A stretch of DNA of 42,439 nucleotides, from contig JAQCBB010000007.1 of assembly GCA_027621535.1 (NCBI GenBank), positions 1-42,439 on the forward strand, written 5' to 3'. The notes beneath the pieces are model-generated. The model was given only the letters and a program-made list of their open reading frames with translations. It was not told the origin of the DNA and ran no database searches. Position 1 is the stretch's first letter; every line of letters starts with the position of its first letter. The translations under genes and the position numbers were made by a program. The stretch is from Pseudomonadota bacterium. GTDB lineage: Bacteria > Pseudomonadota > Gammaproteobacteria > Burkholderiales > Methylophilaceae. Below are positions 17,754 to 26,402 of this stretch, one piece after another.

Positions 17754-18965
17754 ATGCATCATATTATTTTATCTGTTGGTTTAATTATTTTTGCAGCGCA
17801 TGCATTAAACTTCATTTTTAAAAAAACCTATATTCCTGATGTATTAATTCTAATCATTTTTGGAATCTTATTAGGACCAATATTTCATATCATTTTACCC
17901 GATGACTTTGGAAGAGTAGGGCAGGTTATTACCACTATTGCTTTAGTTGTTATTTTATTTGAGAGTGGATGTTCTCTTGATTTTAAAGTTTTACTCAGGT
18001 CATTTAGGACTTCAGGTTATCTGACTCTTTTAAGTTTTTTTATAACAGCTTTGATTGTTTTAATATTTGCAGTTCTATTTCTAAATATGAGTTTCTTAAC
18101 AGGCTTAATGCTCGGGGTAATTTTGGGGGGGACATCGTCAGCTGTTGTAGTTCCAATAACAGATGTACTGAAAATTCATCCTGAAACGAAAACTACCCTT
18201 CTGCTTGAGTCGGCAGCAACTGATGTCTTATGTATCTTAACTTTGTTTTCTTTAATTGAATTTTCCGAGTTGAATCAAGCTTTTAACTTAATTAAATTTA
18301 TTTCTAGCATTGGAACCTCCTTCGTGATGGCAGTTGTGGTTGGATTACTTTCCGGAACATTATGGCTAATCATTATTGATAAGTTAAAAAATTTCCCAAA
18401 TTCGCTAACTACCACTATTGCATGGCTTTTTATTGTCTACGGAGTTACTGAAGTATTTGGTTATTCAGGTCCAATTGCGGCATTAGCGTTTGGATTAATA
18501 TTAACTAATTATCAATCTTTTGGTTTTATCAATAACTATGTTCTTGCTCGGCATGAGATTAAGCCGCTGACCAAAGTCGAATTAGATTTTTACAAAGAAT
18601 TAGTTTTCCTACTAAAAATTTTCTTTTTTATTTATCTTGGCATACAGTTTGAAATTAAAGAATACTATTTATTAATTTTTGCTCTGGGTATTGTCATAGC
18701 AGTCTTTATGGCTAGAGTCCCGATAACAAAATATCTTTTTAAGAGAGCAGACTTTGAGGATAAATCTTATATCTCAATGATGGCCCCTAAAGGATTAGCT
18801 GCGGCAGTATTGGCTTCTATTCCATTGACATACAATATCCCAGGGTCAGAGCAAATTATTGATATTGTCTCGATGGTGGTTGTCTTTAGCATTATCTTAT
18901 GCGCTGTTTTGGTGATATTATTTCGATTTAAATTCATAAAAAATTTATACCGTAAATTTATATAA
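17754..18965 (+). CDS. Cation:proton antiporter (CPA family, NhaP-like)
   Basis: Inner-membrane transporter of 403 residues with about 12 helices. Family blocks are LFESGCSLDFKVL (about 69-80), LGGTSSAVVVPITD (125-137) and ESAATDVL (152-159). The last matches the CPA1 ion-binding motif ESxxND, but here T156 stands before D157 where Asn is usual. The probable role is sodium or potassium/proton exchange for pH and ion balance; it lacks a C-terminal RCK domain. A hairpin terminator follows immediately. It faces away from the mqo remnant across a 38-base gap. Confidence 0.86.
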   Translation: MHHIILSVGLIIFAAHALNFIFKKTYIPDVLILIIFGILLGPIFHIILPDDFGRVGQVITTIALVVILFESGCSLDFKVLLRSFRTSGYLTLLSFFITALIVLIFAVLFLNMSFLTGLMLGVILGGTSSAVVVPITDVLKIHPETKTTLLLESAATDVLCILTLFSLIEFSELNQAFNLIKFISSIGTSFVMAVVVGLLSGTLWLIIIDKLKNFPNSLTTTIAWLFIVYGVTEVFGYSGPIAALAFGLILTNYQSFGFINNYVLARHEIKPLTKVELDFYKELVFLLKIFFFIYLGIQFEIKEYYLLIFALGIVIAVFMARVPITKYLFKRADFEDKSYISMMAPKGLAAAVLASIPLTYNIPGSEQIIDIVSMVVVFSIILCAVLVILFRFKFIKNLYRKFI

Positions 18966-18966
18966 A

Positions 18967-18993
18967 AAAACCACACCAACAAGGCGTGGTTTT
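18967..18993. terminator. Bidirectional hairpin terminator
   Basis: Stem AAAACCACACC (18967-18977) pairs with GGCGTGGTTTT (18983-18993) around the loop AACAA, with one A-C mismatch. Downstream on the minus strand it is followed by seven T, a good terminator for tRNA-Asn; on the plus strand it lies just after the antiporter stop and ends in TTTT. It probably serves both convergent units. Confidence 0.75.
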
Positions 18994-19000
18994 AAAAATT

Positions 19001-19076
19001 TGGCTCCCCAACCTGGGCTCGAACCAGGGACACACGGATTAACAGTCCGTTGCTCTACCGACTGAGCTATTGGGGA
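19001..19076 (-). tRNA. tRNA-Asn (GTT)
   Basis: A 76-base cloverleaf on the minus strand. The acceptor stem TCCCCAA/TTGGGGA, anticodon loop CTGTTAA with anticodon GTT, and the T-arm with GGTTCGAGC are all present, and CCA is encoded. It decodes AAC/AAU. Confidence 0.97.
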
Positions 19077-19087
19077 AGAGAAGTGAG

Positions 19088-19116
19088 ATGGTAAACAAGA
19101 AAAAGCGTTTGGTCAA
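19088..19116 (-). promoter_or_regulatory. Promoter of tRNA-Asn
   Basis: On the minus strand TTGACC (19116-19111), a 17-base spacer and TACCAT (19093-19088) lie 11 bases before the tRNA 5' end. The tRNA therefore probably has its own promoter rather than depending on the aminotransferase gene upstream. Confidence 0.6.
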
Positions 19117-19128
19117 TATTTTCTAATA

Positions 19129-20337
19129 TTAAATTTCAATAGCTTTTTTTATTCTTGATAATGCTTCAACAAGATTATCCATCGAAGTGGCAAAAGATAA
19201 CCTGAAGTATCCTTCAGCTCCAAATGCAGAACCTGGGACTACCGCTACGTTCGCTTTTTCAAGCAAATATTCACACAGCGCAAGATCATTTTCTTGATCA
19301 ATAATTTGTTTTGAGAATAAGTTTTGAATAGCTTCTCTAGCATAAGCAAATGAATAAAAAGCTCCATCCGCGGGAATACAATTTAGGCCTTGAATATTAT
19401 TTATAGCTGAAATCACAAATTCATGTCTTAACTTAAATTCTTTTACCATGATTTGAATACATTCATGTGAACCGCGTAACGCCGTTTCAGCAGCCGCTTG
19501 AGAAATTGAACAAGGGTTTGAGGTTGATTGCGACTGAAGTTTTGTCATTGCTTTAATTATTTTTGTTGGACCTGCGGCATATCCGATTCTCCAACCTGTC
19601 ATAGAGTATGCCTTTGATACGCCATTTACAACTACCGTTCGGTCAAGCAATGAAGGCTCTACCATAACGATATTACTAAATGGTTTATCATTAAGACTGA
19701 TGTGCTCATATATGTCATCAGAGGCAATAATAATTTTTGGATGTTTTTTTAGAACCTCGGCAATTTGAACTAATTCTGATTTTGAGTAAACTGAGCCGGT
19801 TGGATTTGATGGGGAATTAAGAAAAACTAATTTTGTATTTTTGTTGATTGCCTGTTCAAGCTGCATTGCTGTGATCTTAAAATTATCTTCAATGCTTGCT
19901 TGAATGATTACCGTTTTCGCCCCAGTGAGCACAGCGATATCTTCATAGGATACCCAATAAGGAGCAGGAATAATAACTTCGTCATCCTCATCTAGAATCG
20001 ACAAACATAAATTAAAAATACATTGTTTTCCCCCAACACCAACAACAATTTGATCTGCTTTATAATTCAAACCATTATCATTTTTAAATTTAATAGCAAT
20101 AGCTTCTTTCAAACTTAGAATACCTCCCACTGGAGTGTACTTAGTTTTTCCATCTTCAATTGCTTTAATGGCGCCTTGCTTAATAAATTCGGGTGTATCA
20201 AAATCAGGCTCACCAGCAGCAAGACTAATAATGTCAATGCCTTGTGATTTGAGTAAAGAAGCTTTTGCGGTCACCGCTAAAGTTGGTGATTCTTTGATTC
20301 GTTGAACGGCCTGAGATAAAATTTGGTCGGTAGACAA
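19129..20337 (-). CDS. Aspartate aminotransferase (class I, subgroup Ib type)
   Basis: PLP-dependent transaminase of 402 residues. The N-terminus (VQRIKESPTLAVTAKA, then ISLAAGEPDFDTPEFI) is that of the Ib-type aspartate/prephenate aminotransferases, and the PLP lysine lies in NGVSKAYSMTGWRIGYAAG (about 235-253). Likely role: glutamate + oxaloacetate to aspartate + 2-oxoglutarate, possibly also prephenate. The start is a TTG at 20337; no ATG exists near the expected N-terminus and no Shine-Dalgarno is obvious, so the exact start is uncertain by a few codons. It is divergent from uvrB, with the protease gene in between. Confidence 0.92.
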   Translation of the reverse strand: MSTDQILSQAVQRIKESPTLAVTAKASLLKSQGIDIISLAAGEPDFDTPEFIKQGAIKAIEDGKTKYTPVGGILSLKEAIAIKFKNDNGLNYKADQIVVGVGGKQCIFNLCLSILDEDDEVIIPAPYWVSYEDIAVLTGAKTVIIQASIEDNFKITAMQLEQAINKNTKLVFLNSPSNPTGSVYSKSELVQIAEVLKKHPKIIIASDDIYEHISLNDKPFSNIVMVEPSLLDRTVVVNGVSKAYSMTGWRIGYAAGPTKIIKAMTKLQSQSTSNPCSISQAAAETALRGSHECIQIMVKEFKLRHEFVISAINNIQGLNCIPADGAFYSFAYAREAIQNLFSKQIIDQENDLALCEYLLEKANVAVVPGSAFGAEGYFRLSFATSMDNLVEALSRIKKAIEI

Positions 20338-20400
20338 AGCGGGAAAAAAATTTAATTAAAGAGAATTGATTTTACAAAATATTTAACAAGACGGGAAGTT

Positions 20401-21384
20401 TTATTTATTAAATATTTCTTTTAATTCAGCTGCCTTGTTTAAATCAATTTGATTCAGCTGTTCAAGATAATTTTCAGCTTGATTTGGATCATCACTTTTT
20501 GCTATTTTTGCAAGTTCAAATATTGGATCAATATTTTTTTTATCACATTCGTTAGATTTTTTGAATGCTTCTTTTGCTGCATCCATATTTGCCAATGAGA
20601 GGTGCGCATAGCCGAGCTCAAACCAAGCTTCTGTATTGCTCGGTTCTTTTTTTGTCCACTCGTCTGCAAGTTTTACAACGCTGCTCCATTGTTCCTTCGC
20701 TTTGGGAATAGCGATCCTTAGGTAGTAAGGTTTTTTATCTTCATCCTCTTCCCATAATGCTTTTCCCTGGAGGGGAAATTTATCAAATTCTTTTTGATTC
20801 ATTAGATCCTTCAACCATTCAACCGGGACTGCATAGTAGCTGCCATAACCTGTCGTTTTAAAAGTGTTGATTCCCACTAATTCACCTTGCATATTAAATA
20901 AACCACTACCACTTGCACCAAGTCTAAATTTCGCACTGGATAAAATTAAATTACCATTATCATTGGGATAAGTAGCAATAATTAACCCTCCTATAGTTAA
21001 TGGTACAGGCGCACCATGAGAATGACCTATTCCCACGACTTCACTGTTTTTTTTCAATTCAGATGAGCCAAGGGGGACAGGAGTTCGACTCATTCCATGA
21101 GTGCCGATAAGACAAAGATCATGCCAGGGATTTGATTTAACAGACACGATCGAATAAGTTTGATCACCTTGAGATACCCAAGGTTTTTTTGTCCCTCTTA
21201 GGACATGACAATTGGTCACAATTTGGTTGTCACCAACAATAACTCCTGAGCCGTAACCTAATGATCCATTATCATGATAACCGCGAATCATGACAACGGA
21301 GTTGAACGCATGCAATAATGCAGATTGATCATAAGCAAACAAGGTCGTTGTTAACACAAGCAATAGAAGAATAATTTTTTTCAT
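20401..21384 (-). CDS. Exported trypsin-like serine protease with TPR-like C-terminus
   Basis: A 327-residue protein with an N-terminal signal peptide (1-17, likely cut after LFA). A chymotrypsin-fold domain follows with a full triad: H60 in TNCHV, D89 in WHDLCL and S158 in GASGSGLF (GxSGS instead of the usual GxSGG). From about 230 to 327 the chain is helical, with TPR-like repeats (SNTEAWFELGYAHLSLANMD and a following copy). No PDZ domain is present, unlike DegP/DegS. The substrate and role are unknown; a periplasmic quality-control or binding-scaffold role is plausible. It precedes the aminotransferase by 63 bases on the same strand. Confidence 0.85.
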   Translation of the reverse strand: MKKIILLLLVLTTTLFAYDQSALLHAFNSVVMIRGYHDNGSLGYGSGVIVGDNQIVTNCHVLRGTKKPWVSQGDQTYSIVSVKSNPWHDLCLIGTHGMSRTPVPLGSSELKKNSEVVGIGHSHGAPVPLTIGGLIIATYPNDNGNLILSSAKFRLGASGSGLFNMQGELVGINTFKTTGYGSYYAVPVEWLKDLMNQKEFDKFPLQGKALWEEDEDKKPYYLRIAIPKAKEQWSSVVKLADEWTKKEPSNTEAWFELGYAHLSLANMDAAKEAFKKSNECDKKNIDPIFELAKIAKSDDPNQAENYLEQLNQIDLNKAAELKEIFNK

Positions 21385-21440
21385 ATCTTAATGACTAGGG
21401 GCAAACTAGAAAGTTCTTTTGCTGTTAAAATTTAAAGTTG

Positions 21441-23489
21441 ATGAAAAAAGATAAAATTAAAACTTACCCTAACAGTCCTTTTGAGCTCTATTTGCCTTTT
21501 GAACCCTCTGGGGATCAACCAGAAGCAATTAAAAAGTTGATTCAAGGTGTAAATAATCAGGAAAAATTTCAAACTTTATTGGGCGTCACGGGCTCTGGAA
21601 AAACATTTACTATTGCCAATGTGATCGCTCAAACTGGGCGTCCCACAATTGTGATGGCTCCCAATAAAACCCTTGCTGCACAATTATATTCTGAATTTAA
21701 AGAATTTTTTCCGAATAATGCCGTTGAATATTTTGTTTCTTATTATGACTATTATCAACCCGAGGCTTATGTTCCCGCTCGAGATCTTTTTATAGAAAAA
21801 GATTCAAGTATTAATGATCACATAGAGCAAATGAGATTATCTGCAACAAAGGCACTTTTAGAGAGAGATGATTCAATCATTGTGAGCTCTGTTTCTTCAA
21901 TATACGGCATAGGTGATCCGGTTGATTATCAAGGAATGGTTCTTCATATTCAGGTTGGCGAAAAAATCTTACAAAGAAATATTGTACAACGCTTGGTGTC
22001 TATGCAATATGATCGCAATGATTTTGATTTTTCTCGTGGATCATTCCGAGTCAGAGGAGATGTGATAGATATTTTTCCAGCAGAAAATTCAGAAACAGCG
22101 TTAAGGGTTTCAATGTTTGATGATGAGGTGGAAACATTAACTCTCTTTGATCCGTTAACTGGGCAGATGTATGACAAAATAAAAAGGTTCACTGTTTACC
22201 CATCAAGTCATTATGTAACACCAAGAGAAACAACGGTGAATGCTATTGAAAAAATCAAAATCGAATTACACGATCGAGTCAATTATTACCTTAGGGAAAA
22301 AAGATTAGTTGAAGCGCAGCGGATTGAGCAAAGAACAAAGTTTGATTTAGAGATGTTAAATGAAATTGGATTTTGCAAAGGGATTGAAAATTACTCAAGA
22401 CACATGTCAGGCAGAAAAGCTGGAGATGCACCGCCAACTTTAATCGATTATCTGCCAAATAACGCGTTAATGATTTTTGATGAAAGTCATGTGACGATTC
22501 CGCAAATTGGAGGAATGTATAAAGGCGATCGAGCGAGAAAAGAAAACCTTGTTGATTTTGGTTTTAGATTGCCCTCTGCGATGGATAATCGACCATTAAA
22601 ATTTGAAGAATTTGAAGCGCTTATTAATCAATGTATCTTCGTTTCGGCAACTCCATCCGATTATGAAGAAAAACATTCAAAAATAATTGTGGAGCAGGTA
22701 GCTCGACCAACTGGTCTTGTGGACCCTCAGGTTGAAGTTTATCCTGCGGACTCTCAGGTGGATCACCTTCTGGGTGAAATTAATAAAACCATTTTGATGG
22801 AAAATCGAGTTTTGGTTACCACCTTAACAAAAAGAATGGCTGAAGATTTAACAGATTACCTGACTGAAAATGGAGTCAAGGTAAAATATTTGCATTCAGA
22901 CATTGATACCATCGAGAGGGTTGAAATTATTCGAGATCTCCGCCTCAAAGAGTTTGATGTGTTGGTGGGAATAAATTTATTAAGAGAAGGTTTGGATATC
23001 CCCGAGGTTGGATTAGTCGCTATTTTAGATGCAGACAAGGAGGGTTTTTTGAGATCTGAACGTTCATTAATTCAAACTGCTGGTCGTGCAGCCCGAAATC
23101 TTGATGGTCGAGTCATTTTTTATGCAAATTCTGAAACAAAAAGTATGAAGTCAGCCATGCATGAAATGGCCAGAAGGCGTGAAAAGCAAATCGAATACAA
23201 TAGAATTCACAATATTACCCCCGAAGGGATTAAGAAAAAAATTAAGGATATTATTGAGCAAGAACTGGATACCGAATCCTTTAAATTAAGTCAGAATGAT
23301 AAAAGAAAGTATAGGAAGTATGAGGATATGACAGAGCCTCAACTGATTAAGGAGATTGGGAAATTAGAAAAAAGTATGCAAAAAATGTCTCGTAATCTTG
23401 AATTTGAAAAAGCAGCGGAAGTGCGAGATGAAATTAAGTTTTTAAAAGTGCGTATTTATGGGCCCAATCTCAAAGACCATGTTGCCTAA
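21441..23489 (+). CDS. uvrB: UvrABC system protein B
   Basis: Helicase-like damage-recognition subunit of nucleotide excision repair, 682 residues. Visible are Walker [10 protein letters not shown], the beta-hairpin region [33 protein letters not shown], the helicase motif QTAGRAARN and a C-terminal UVR domain that binds UvrC (about 640-675). I take the ATG at 21441 as start; a TTG directly before it is in frame but unnecessary. It is divergent from the protease-aminotransferase pair and stands alone, with a ribosomal promoter following. Confidence 0.97.
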   Translation: MKKDKIKTYPNSPFELYLPFEPSGDQPEAIKKLIQGVNNQEKFQTLLGVTGSGKTFTIANVIAQTGRPTIVMAPNKTLAAQLYSEFKEFFPNNAVEYFVSYYDYYQPEAYVPARDLFIEKDSSINDHIEQMRLSATKALLERDDSIIVSSVSSIYGIGDPVDYQGMVLHIQVGEKILQRNIVQRLVSMQYDRNDFDFSRGSFRVRGDVIDIFPAENSETALRVSMFDDEVETLTLFDPLTGQMYDKIKRFTVYPSSHYVTPRETTVNAIEKIKIELHDRVNYYLREKRLVEAQRIEQRTKFDLEMLNEIGFCKGIENYSRHMSGRKAGDAPPTLIDYLPNNALMIFDESHVTIPQIGGMYKGDRARKENLVDFGFRLPSAMDNRPLKFEEFEALINQCIFVSATPSDYEEKHSKIIVEQVARPTGLVDPQVEVYPADSQVDHLLGEINKTILMENRVLVTTLTKRMAEDLTDYLTENGVKVKYLHSDIDTIERVEIIRDLRLKEFDVLVGINLLREGLDIPEVGLVAILDADKEGFLRSERSLIQTAGRAARNLDGRVIFYANSETKSMKSAMHEMARRREKQIEYNRIHNITPEGIKKKIKDIIEQELDTESFKLSQNDKRKYRKYEDMTEPQLIKEIGKLEKSMQKMSRNLEFEKAAEVRDEIKFLKVRIYGPNLKDHVA

Positions 23490-23515
23490 ACTCATACATT
23501 AGTTGGATGAAATTA

Positions 23516-23543
23516 TTGATAATCTTATAAATAACAGTATAAT
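23516..23543 (+). promoter_or_regulatory. Strong sigma-70 promoter of the rpsF operon
   Basis: TTGATA (23516-23521), a 16-base spacer and a perfect TATAAT (23538-23543). Transcription would start near 23550, giving a leader of about 57 bases before rpsF. Confidence 0.8.
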
Positions 23544-23561
23544 TTACCTTTTTTAATCCTT

Positions 23562-23594
23562 AGCCTCACTGCATTTGACAGGAGGCTTTAACCG
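23562..23594 (+). promoter_or_regulatory. Leader hairpin of rpsF, possible S6:S18 autoregulatory site
   Basis: In the rpsF leader AGCCTC (23562-23567) pairs perfectly with GAGGCT (23582-23587), followed by TTAACCG ending at 23594 just before the AGAGGA ribosome site. Known rpsF leaders bind the S6:S18 complex through a hairpin with an exposed CCG; the CCG at 23592-23594 lies beside the stem here. That it is the same motif is an inference. Confidence 0.4.
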
Positions 23595-23606
23595 AGAGGA
23601 AATAGT

Positions 23607-23993
23607 ATGCGACACTACGAAGTAGTTTTTATTGTGCATCCTGATCAAAGCGAGCAAGTTCCTGCTATGATCGAGCGATACCAAACATTGCTAAAAACAA
23701 ACTCTGGCTTTGTTCACCGTTTAGAAGACTGGGGCAGAAGACAATTAGCTTATCCAATTCAAAAAATTCACAAAGCTCATTACGTATTAATGAACATTGA
23801 ATGCGATCAAAAAACACTTGAAGAATTAGAAACCTCATTTAGGTTTAATGATGCCGTGCTGAGACACTTAACCTTTGCAACCAAAGGACCTGTTTCTTCT
23901 CCATCACCAATGATGAAAGAAGAAAAATCAAAGTCTATTGTTGGCGATAAAGAAGTGGTAGAAGAAAAAGATGAGGTAGTTAGGGGATCTTGA
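23607..23993 (+). CDS. rpsF: 30S ribosomal protein S6
   Basis: Ribosomal protein of 128 residues that pairs with S18 on the platform of the small subunit. Start [19 protein letters not shown] and the block [20 protein letters not shown] are diagnostic. The C-terminus has an acidic and lysine-rich tail (KEEKSKS, then EEKDEVV). First gene of the rpsF-priB-rpsR-rplI operon, with a good AGAGGA ribosome site; its TGA overlaps the priB start. Confidence 0.97.
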   Translation: MRHYEVVFIVHPDQSEQVPAMIERYQTLLKTNSGFVHRLEDWGRRQLAYPIQKIHKAHYVLMNIECDQKTLEELETSFRFNDAVLRHLTFATKGPVSSPSPMMKEEKSKSIVGDKEVVEEKDEVVRGS

Positions 23994-24271
23994 ATGAATT
24001 AATTTTGGACGGCACCATTGCGGAGCTTGACGATATTCGATTTACACCGGGCAATGTTTCAATTAGAAATTTTAGAATTCATTTTAAAGATTTAACGCGA
24101 AAACAATTATATAAACATGTTGAATTTGAGATAAATGCGATAGTAGTTGGTGATCTTGTTGAAAAAATTGAGTTACACAAAGATTATCAATTCAAAGGAT
24201 TTTTGGATAAGAGATCACAAAAGTCTTCACAGCTTATATTTCATGTTCAGGAATATAAAACAAGGAGTTAA
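23990..24271 (+). CDS. priB: Primosomal replication protein N (PriB)
   Basis: Single-OB-fold protein of 93 residues that helps PriA restart replication. Its place between rpsF and rpsR and the start [12 protein letters not shown] identify it. The start codon is TTG at 23990, overlapping the rpsF stop as TTGA; an in-frame TAG at 23981-23983 excludes an upstream start, and the ATG at 23995 is out of frame. Translation is probably coupled to rpsF. Confidence 0.88.
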   Translation: MNELILDGTIAELDDIRFTPGNVSIRNFRIHFKDLTRKQLYKHVEFEINAIVVGDLVEKIELHKDYQFKGFLDKRSQKSSQLIFHVQEYKTRS

Positions 24272-24276
24272 GTATT

Positions 24277-24504
24277 ATGGCAAGAGATATGATTAGAAGA
24301 AGAAGATATTGTCGCTTTTCAGCGGAGGGTATCAAGGAAGTTGATTATAAGGATATCGACCTTTTAAAAGATTTTATTTCAGAGAATGCGAAGATTATTC
24401 CTGCGAGGATTACTGGTACAAAAGCTCGTTATCAAAGACAGCTTACCACTGCAGTAAAAAAAGCAAGGTTTTTAGCACTTCTTCCATACACTGACAAACA
24501 TTAA
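24277..24504 (+). CDS. rpsR: 30S ribosomal protein S18
   Basis: Basic protein of 75 residues. [19 protein letters not shown] and [20 protein letters not shown] are the family blocks. It binds S6 on the 30S platform. A good AGGAG ribosome site precedes it, and it lies 5 bases after priB. Confidence 0.98.
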   Translation: MARDMIRRRRYCRFSAEGIKEVDYKDIDLLKDFISENAKIIPARITGTKARYQRQLTTAVKKARFLALLPYTDKH

Positions 24505-24515
24505 GGAGAAGGCAT

Positions 24516-24968
24516 ATGCAAGTTATTTTATTGGAAAAAGTTGCCAATCTTGGAAACCTTGGTGATGTTGTAAAAGTAAAAGATGGGTATGGACGAAATT
24601 TTTTAATACCTCAAGGTAAAGCTAAGCGAGCAACCGAGGCAAATATGGCCGAGTTTGAAGCTAAAAAAGCTGAATTTGAGAAACAGCAAGCTGCATTACT
24701 GAAGTCAGCCCAAGATCGAGCGACTAAATTAGACGGGTATACTTTACAAGTAACCCAAAAAGCAGGCGTTGATGGAAAACTATTTGGATCTGTTACTAAT
24801 TTTGACATTTCTGAAGAGCTTGCTAAAGCAGGCCACGAGGTTGCAAAATCAGAAATTCGTATGCCAGATGGCCCACTCAAGGTGATTGGCGATCATAAGG
24901 TTTCTATTGCGGTGCATACTGACGTGGTGGTTGAAATCACTGTCTCAGTCCTTGGCGAGACTGAATAA
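24516..24968 (+). CDS. rplI: 50S ribosomal protein L9
   Basis: Two-domain 23S rRNA-binding protein of 150 residues. The N-terminal domain reads [20 protein letters not shown] and [12 protein letters not shown], then a long helix (about 42-75) joins the C-terminal domain. Last gene of the S6 operon; a strong terminator follows 12 bases after the stop. Confidence 0.98.
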   Translation: MQVILLEKVANLGNLGDVVKVKDGYGRNFLIPQGKAKRATEANMAEFEAKKAEFEKQQAALLKSAQDRATKLDGYTLQVTQKAGVDGKLFGSVTNFDISEELAKAGHEVAKSEIRMPDGPLKVIGDHKVSIAVHTDVVVEITVSVLGETE

Positions 24969-24980
24969 GAAAATTATAAA

Positions 24981-25007
24981 AAGGCTGCCACTGGCAGCCT
25001 TTTTTTT
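24981..25007 (+). terminator. Rho-independent terminator of the rpsF-rplI operon
   Basis: Perfect 9-bp stem AAGGCTGCC (24981-24989) / GGCAGCCTT (24993-25001) with loop ACT, followed by a run of eight T (25000-25007). It lies between rplI and dnaB. Confidence 0.92.
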
Positions 25008-25019
25008 ATCGTTTATAAT
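24991..25019 (+). promoter_or_regulatory. Putative dnaB promoter embedded in the terminator
   Basis: A perfect TATAAT (25014-25019) ends six bases before the dnaB ATG. Seventeen bases upstream is CTGGCA (24991-24996, 4 of 6 to consensus) inside the terminator hairpin. If used, transcription would start at or near the A of the ATG, giving a leaderless message. Confidence 0.45.
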
Positions 25020-25025
25020 CATTCA

Positions 25026-26402
25026 ATGGCTGATGAATCAATTAACAGGTTAAGACTTCCGCCTCATTCAATTGAGGCAGAACAATCTCTTTTAGGAGGT
25101 TTATTAATTGACAATGAAGCTCTCGATAAAGTCGCCGATGTAGTTTCAGTCAGTGATTTTTATCGCCAGGATCATCAAATCATTTATCAACATATTCATC
25201 AATTGATTGAGCGATCTCAGCCGGCAGACATTGTCACCGTGGGCGAATCTTTAGAATCCAATGCTGAATTAAATACGGTGGGTGGTCTTGAATATCTCGG
25301 ACTGCTTGCTGAAAATACACCCACTGCGGCGAATATTAGAGGCTATGCACAAATTGTTCGTGAACGCTCCATAATGCGCAACTTGGTTCAGGTTGGAACC
25401 GAAATTGTGGACAGTGCTCTGTCGCCGCAAGGTAGAGATGCTCAACAGTTACTCGATGAATCTGAATCAAAAATTTTTCAAATTGCAGAAGCTGGAAAAA
25501 ATAATCGGATTGGGTTTACTGACATTAAAGAACTTCTTCCACAAGTAGCAGAACGAATTGATCAATTATTTCAACGTGATAACCCATCAGATGTGACTGG
25601 AGTTCCAACAGGCTATAAAGACCTTGATATGATGACTTCCGGTTTGCAGCCAGGTGACTTGGTGATTATCGCCGGTCGACCGTCAATGGGAAAAACATCG
25701 CTGGCCCTAAATATTGCAGAATATGTTGCGATTGATACCGGATTACCGGCAGCAATATTTTCAATGGAAATGTCTTCAACACAGCTGGTTTCAAGACTGA
25801 TTGGGTCGGTTGGAAAGCTCAATCAACATAAAATGAGAACGGGTCAATTAGATGATAATGATTGGGAAAAATTATCATATGCCTTGGGTCAGCTGAATGA
25901 AGCTCCAATATTTATTGACGAGGGCTCAGCCCTCAACCCTTATGAGGTTCGTGCAAGAGCAAGACGCCTGCATAAACAATGTGGTAAACTTGGTTTAGTG
26001 GTTATCGATTACCTGCAGCTCATGGGTACCTCAGGGTCCACAGAAAATCGAGCTACAGAAATCTCTGAAATATCAAGATCGCTGAAATCATTAGCAAAGG
26101 AGCTAAATGTCCCTGTTGTGGCCCTCTCTCAGCTCAATCGAAGCGTTGAGCAACGGCCTGATAAGAGACCGGTGATGTCAGATTTAAGAGATTCCGGCGC
26201 GATAGAGCAGGATGCTGATGTCATCATGTTTATCTACCGTGATGAGGTTTATAACCCAGAAAGTCCTGATAAAGGTGTGGCCGAAATCATTCTAGCAAAA
26301 CAAAGAAATGGTCCAGTTGGAAGAGTGAAATTAACCTTTTTGGGTGAGTTTACTAAGTTTGAAAATTATGCAAACCCTGTGGGATACGAAATACCAGACT
26401 AA
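25026..26402 (+). CDS. dnaB: Replicative DNA helicase DnaB
   Basis: Hexameric replication-fork helicase of 458 residues. The N-terminal domain begins LPPHSIEAEQSLLGGLL, the family's usual start region, which supports the chosen ATG. The RecA-like C-terminal domain has Walker A AGRPSMGKTS (about 215-224), VVIDYLQLM (Walker B) and DLRDSGAIEQDADVIMF. No intein is present. No Shine-Dalgarno is visible. It shares one base with alr (TAATG). Confidence 0.97.
   Translation: MADESINRLRLPPHSIEAEQSLLGGLLIDNEALDKVADVVSVSDFYRQDHQIIYQHIHQLIERSQPADIVTVGESLESNAELNTVGGLEYLGLLAENTPTAANIRGYAQIVRERSIMRNLVQVGTEIVDSALSPQGRDAQQLLDESESKIFQIAEAGKNNRIGFTDIKELLPQVAERIDQLFQRDNPSDVTGVPTGYKDLDMMTSGLQPGDLVIIAGRPSMGKTSLALNIAEYVAIDTGLPAAIFSMEMSSTQLVSRLIGSVGKLNQHKMRTGQLDDNDWEKLSYALGQLNEAPIFIDEGSALNPYEVRARARRLHKQCGKLGLVVIDYLQLMGTSGSTENRATEISEISRSLKSLAKELNVPVVALSQLNRSVEQRPDKRPVMSDLRDSGAIEQDADVIMFIYRDEVYNPESPDKGVAEIILAKQRNGPVGRVKLTFLGEFTKFENYANPVGYEIPD

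Noticed and set aside
21438-21440. TTG as the uvrB start
   Set aside because: An ATG follows directly, so the TTG adds nothing and is less likely.
24611-24880. An 89-codon minus-strand frame inside rplI
   Set aside because: Antisense shadow of the ribosomal protein L9 gene; no ribosome site or family similarity.
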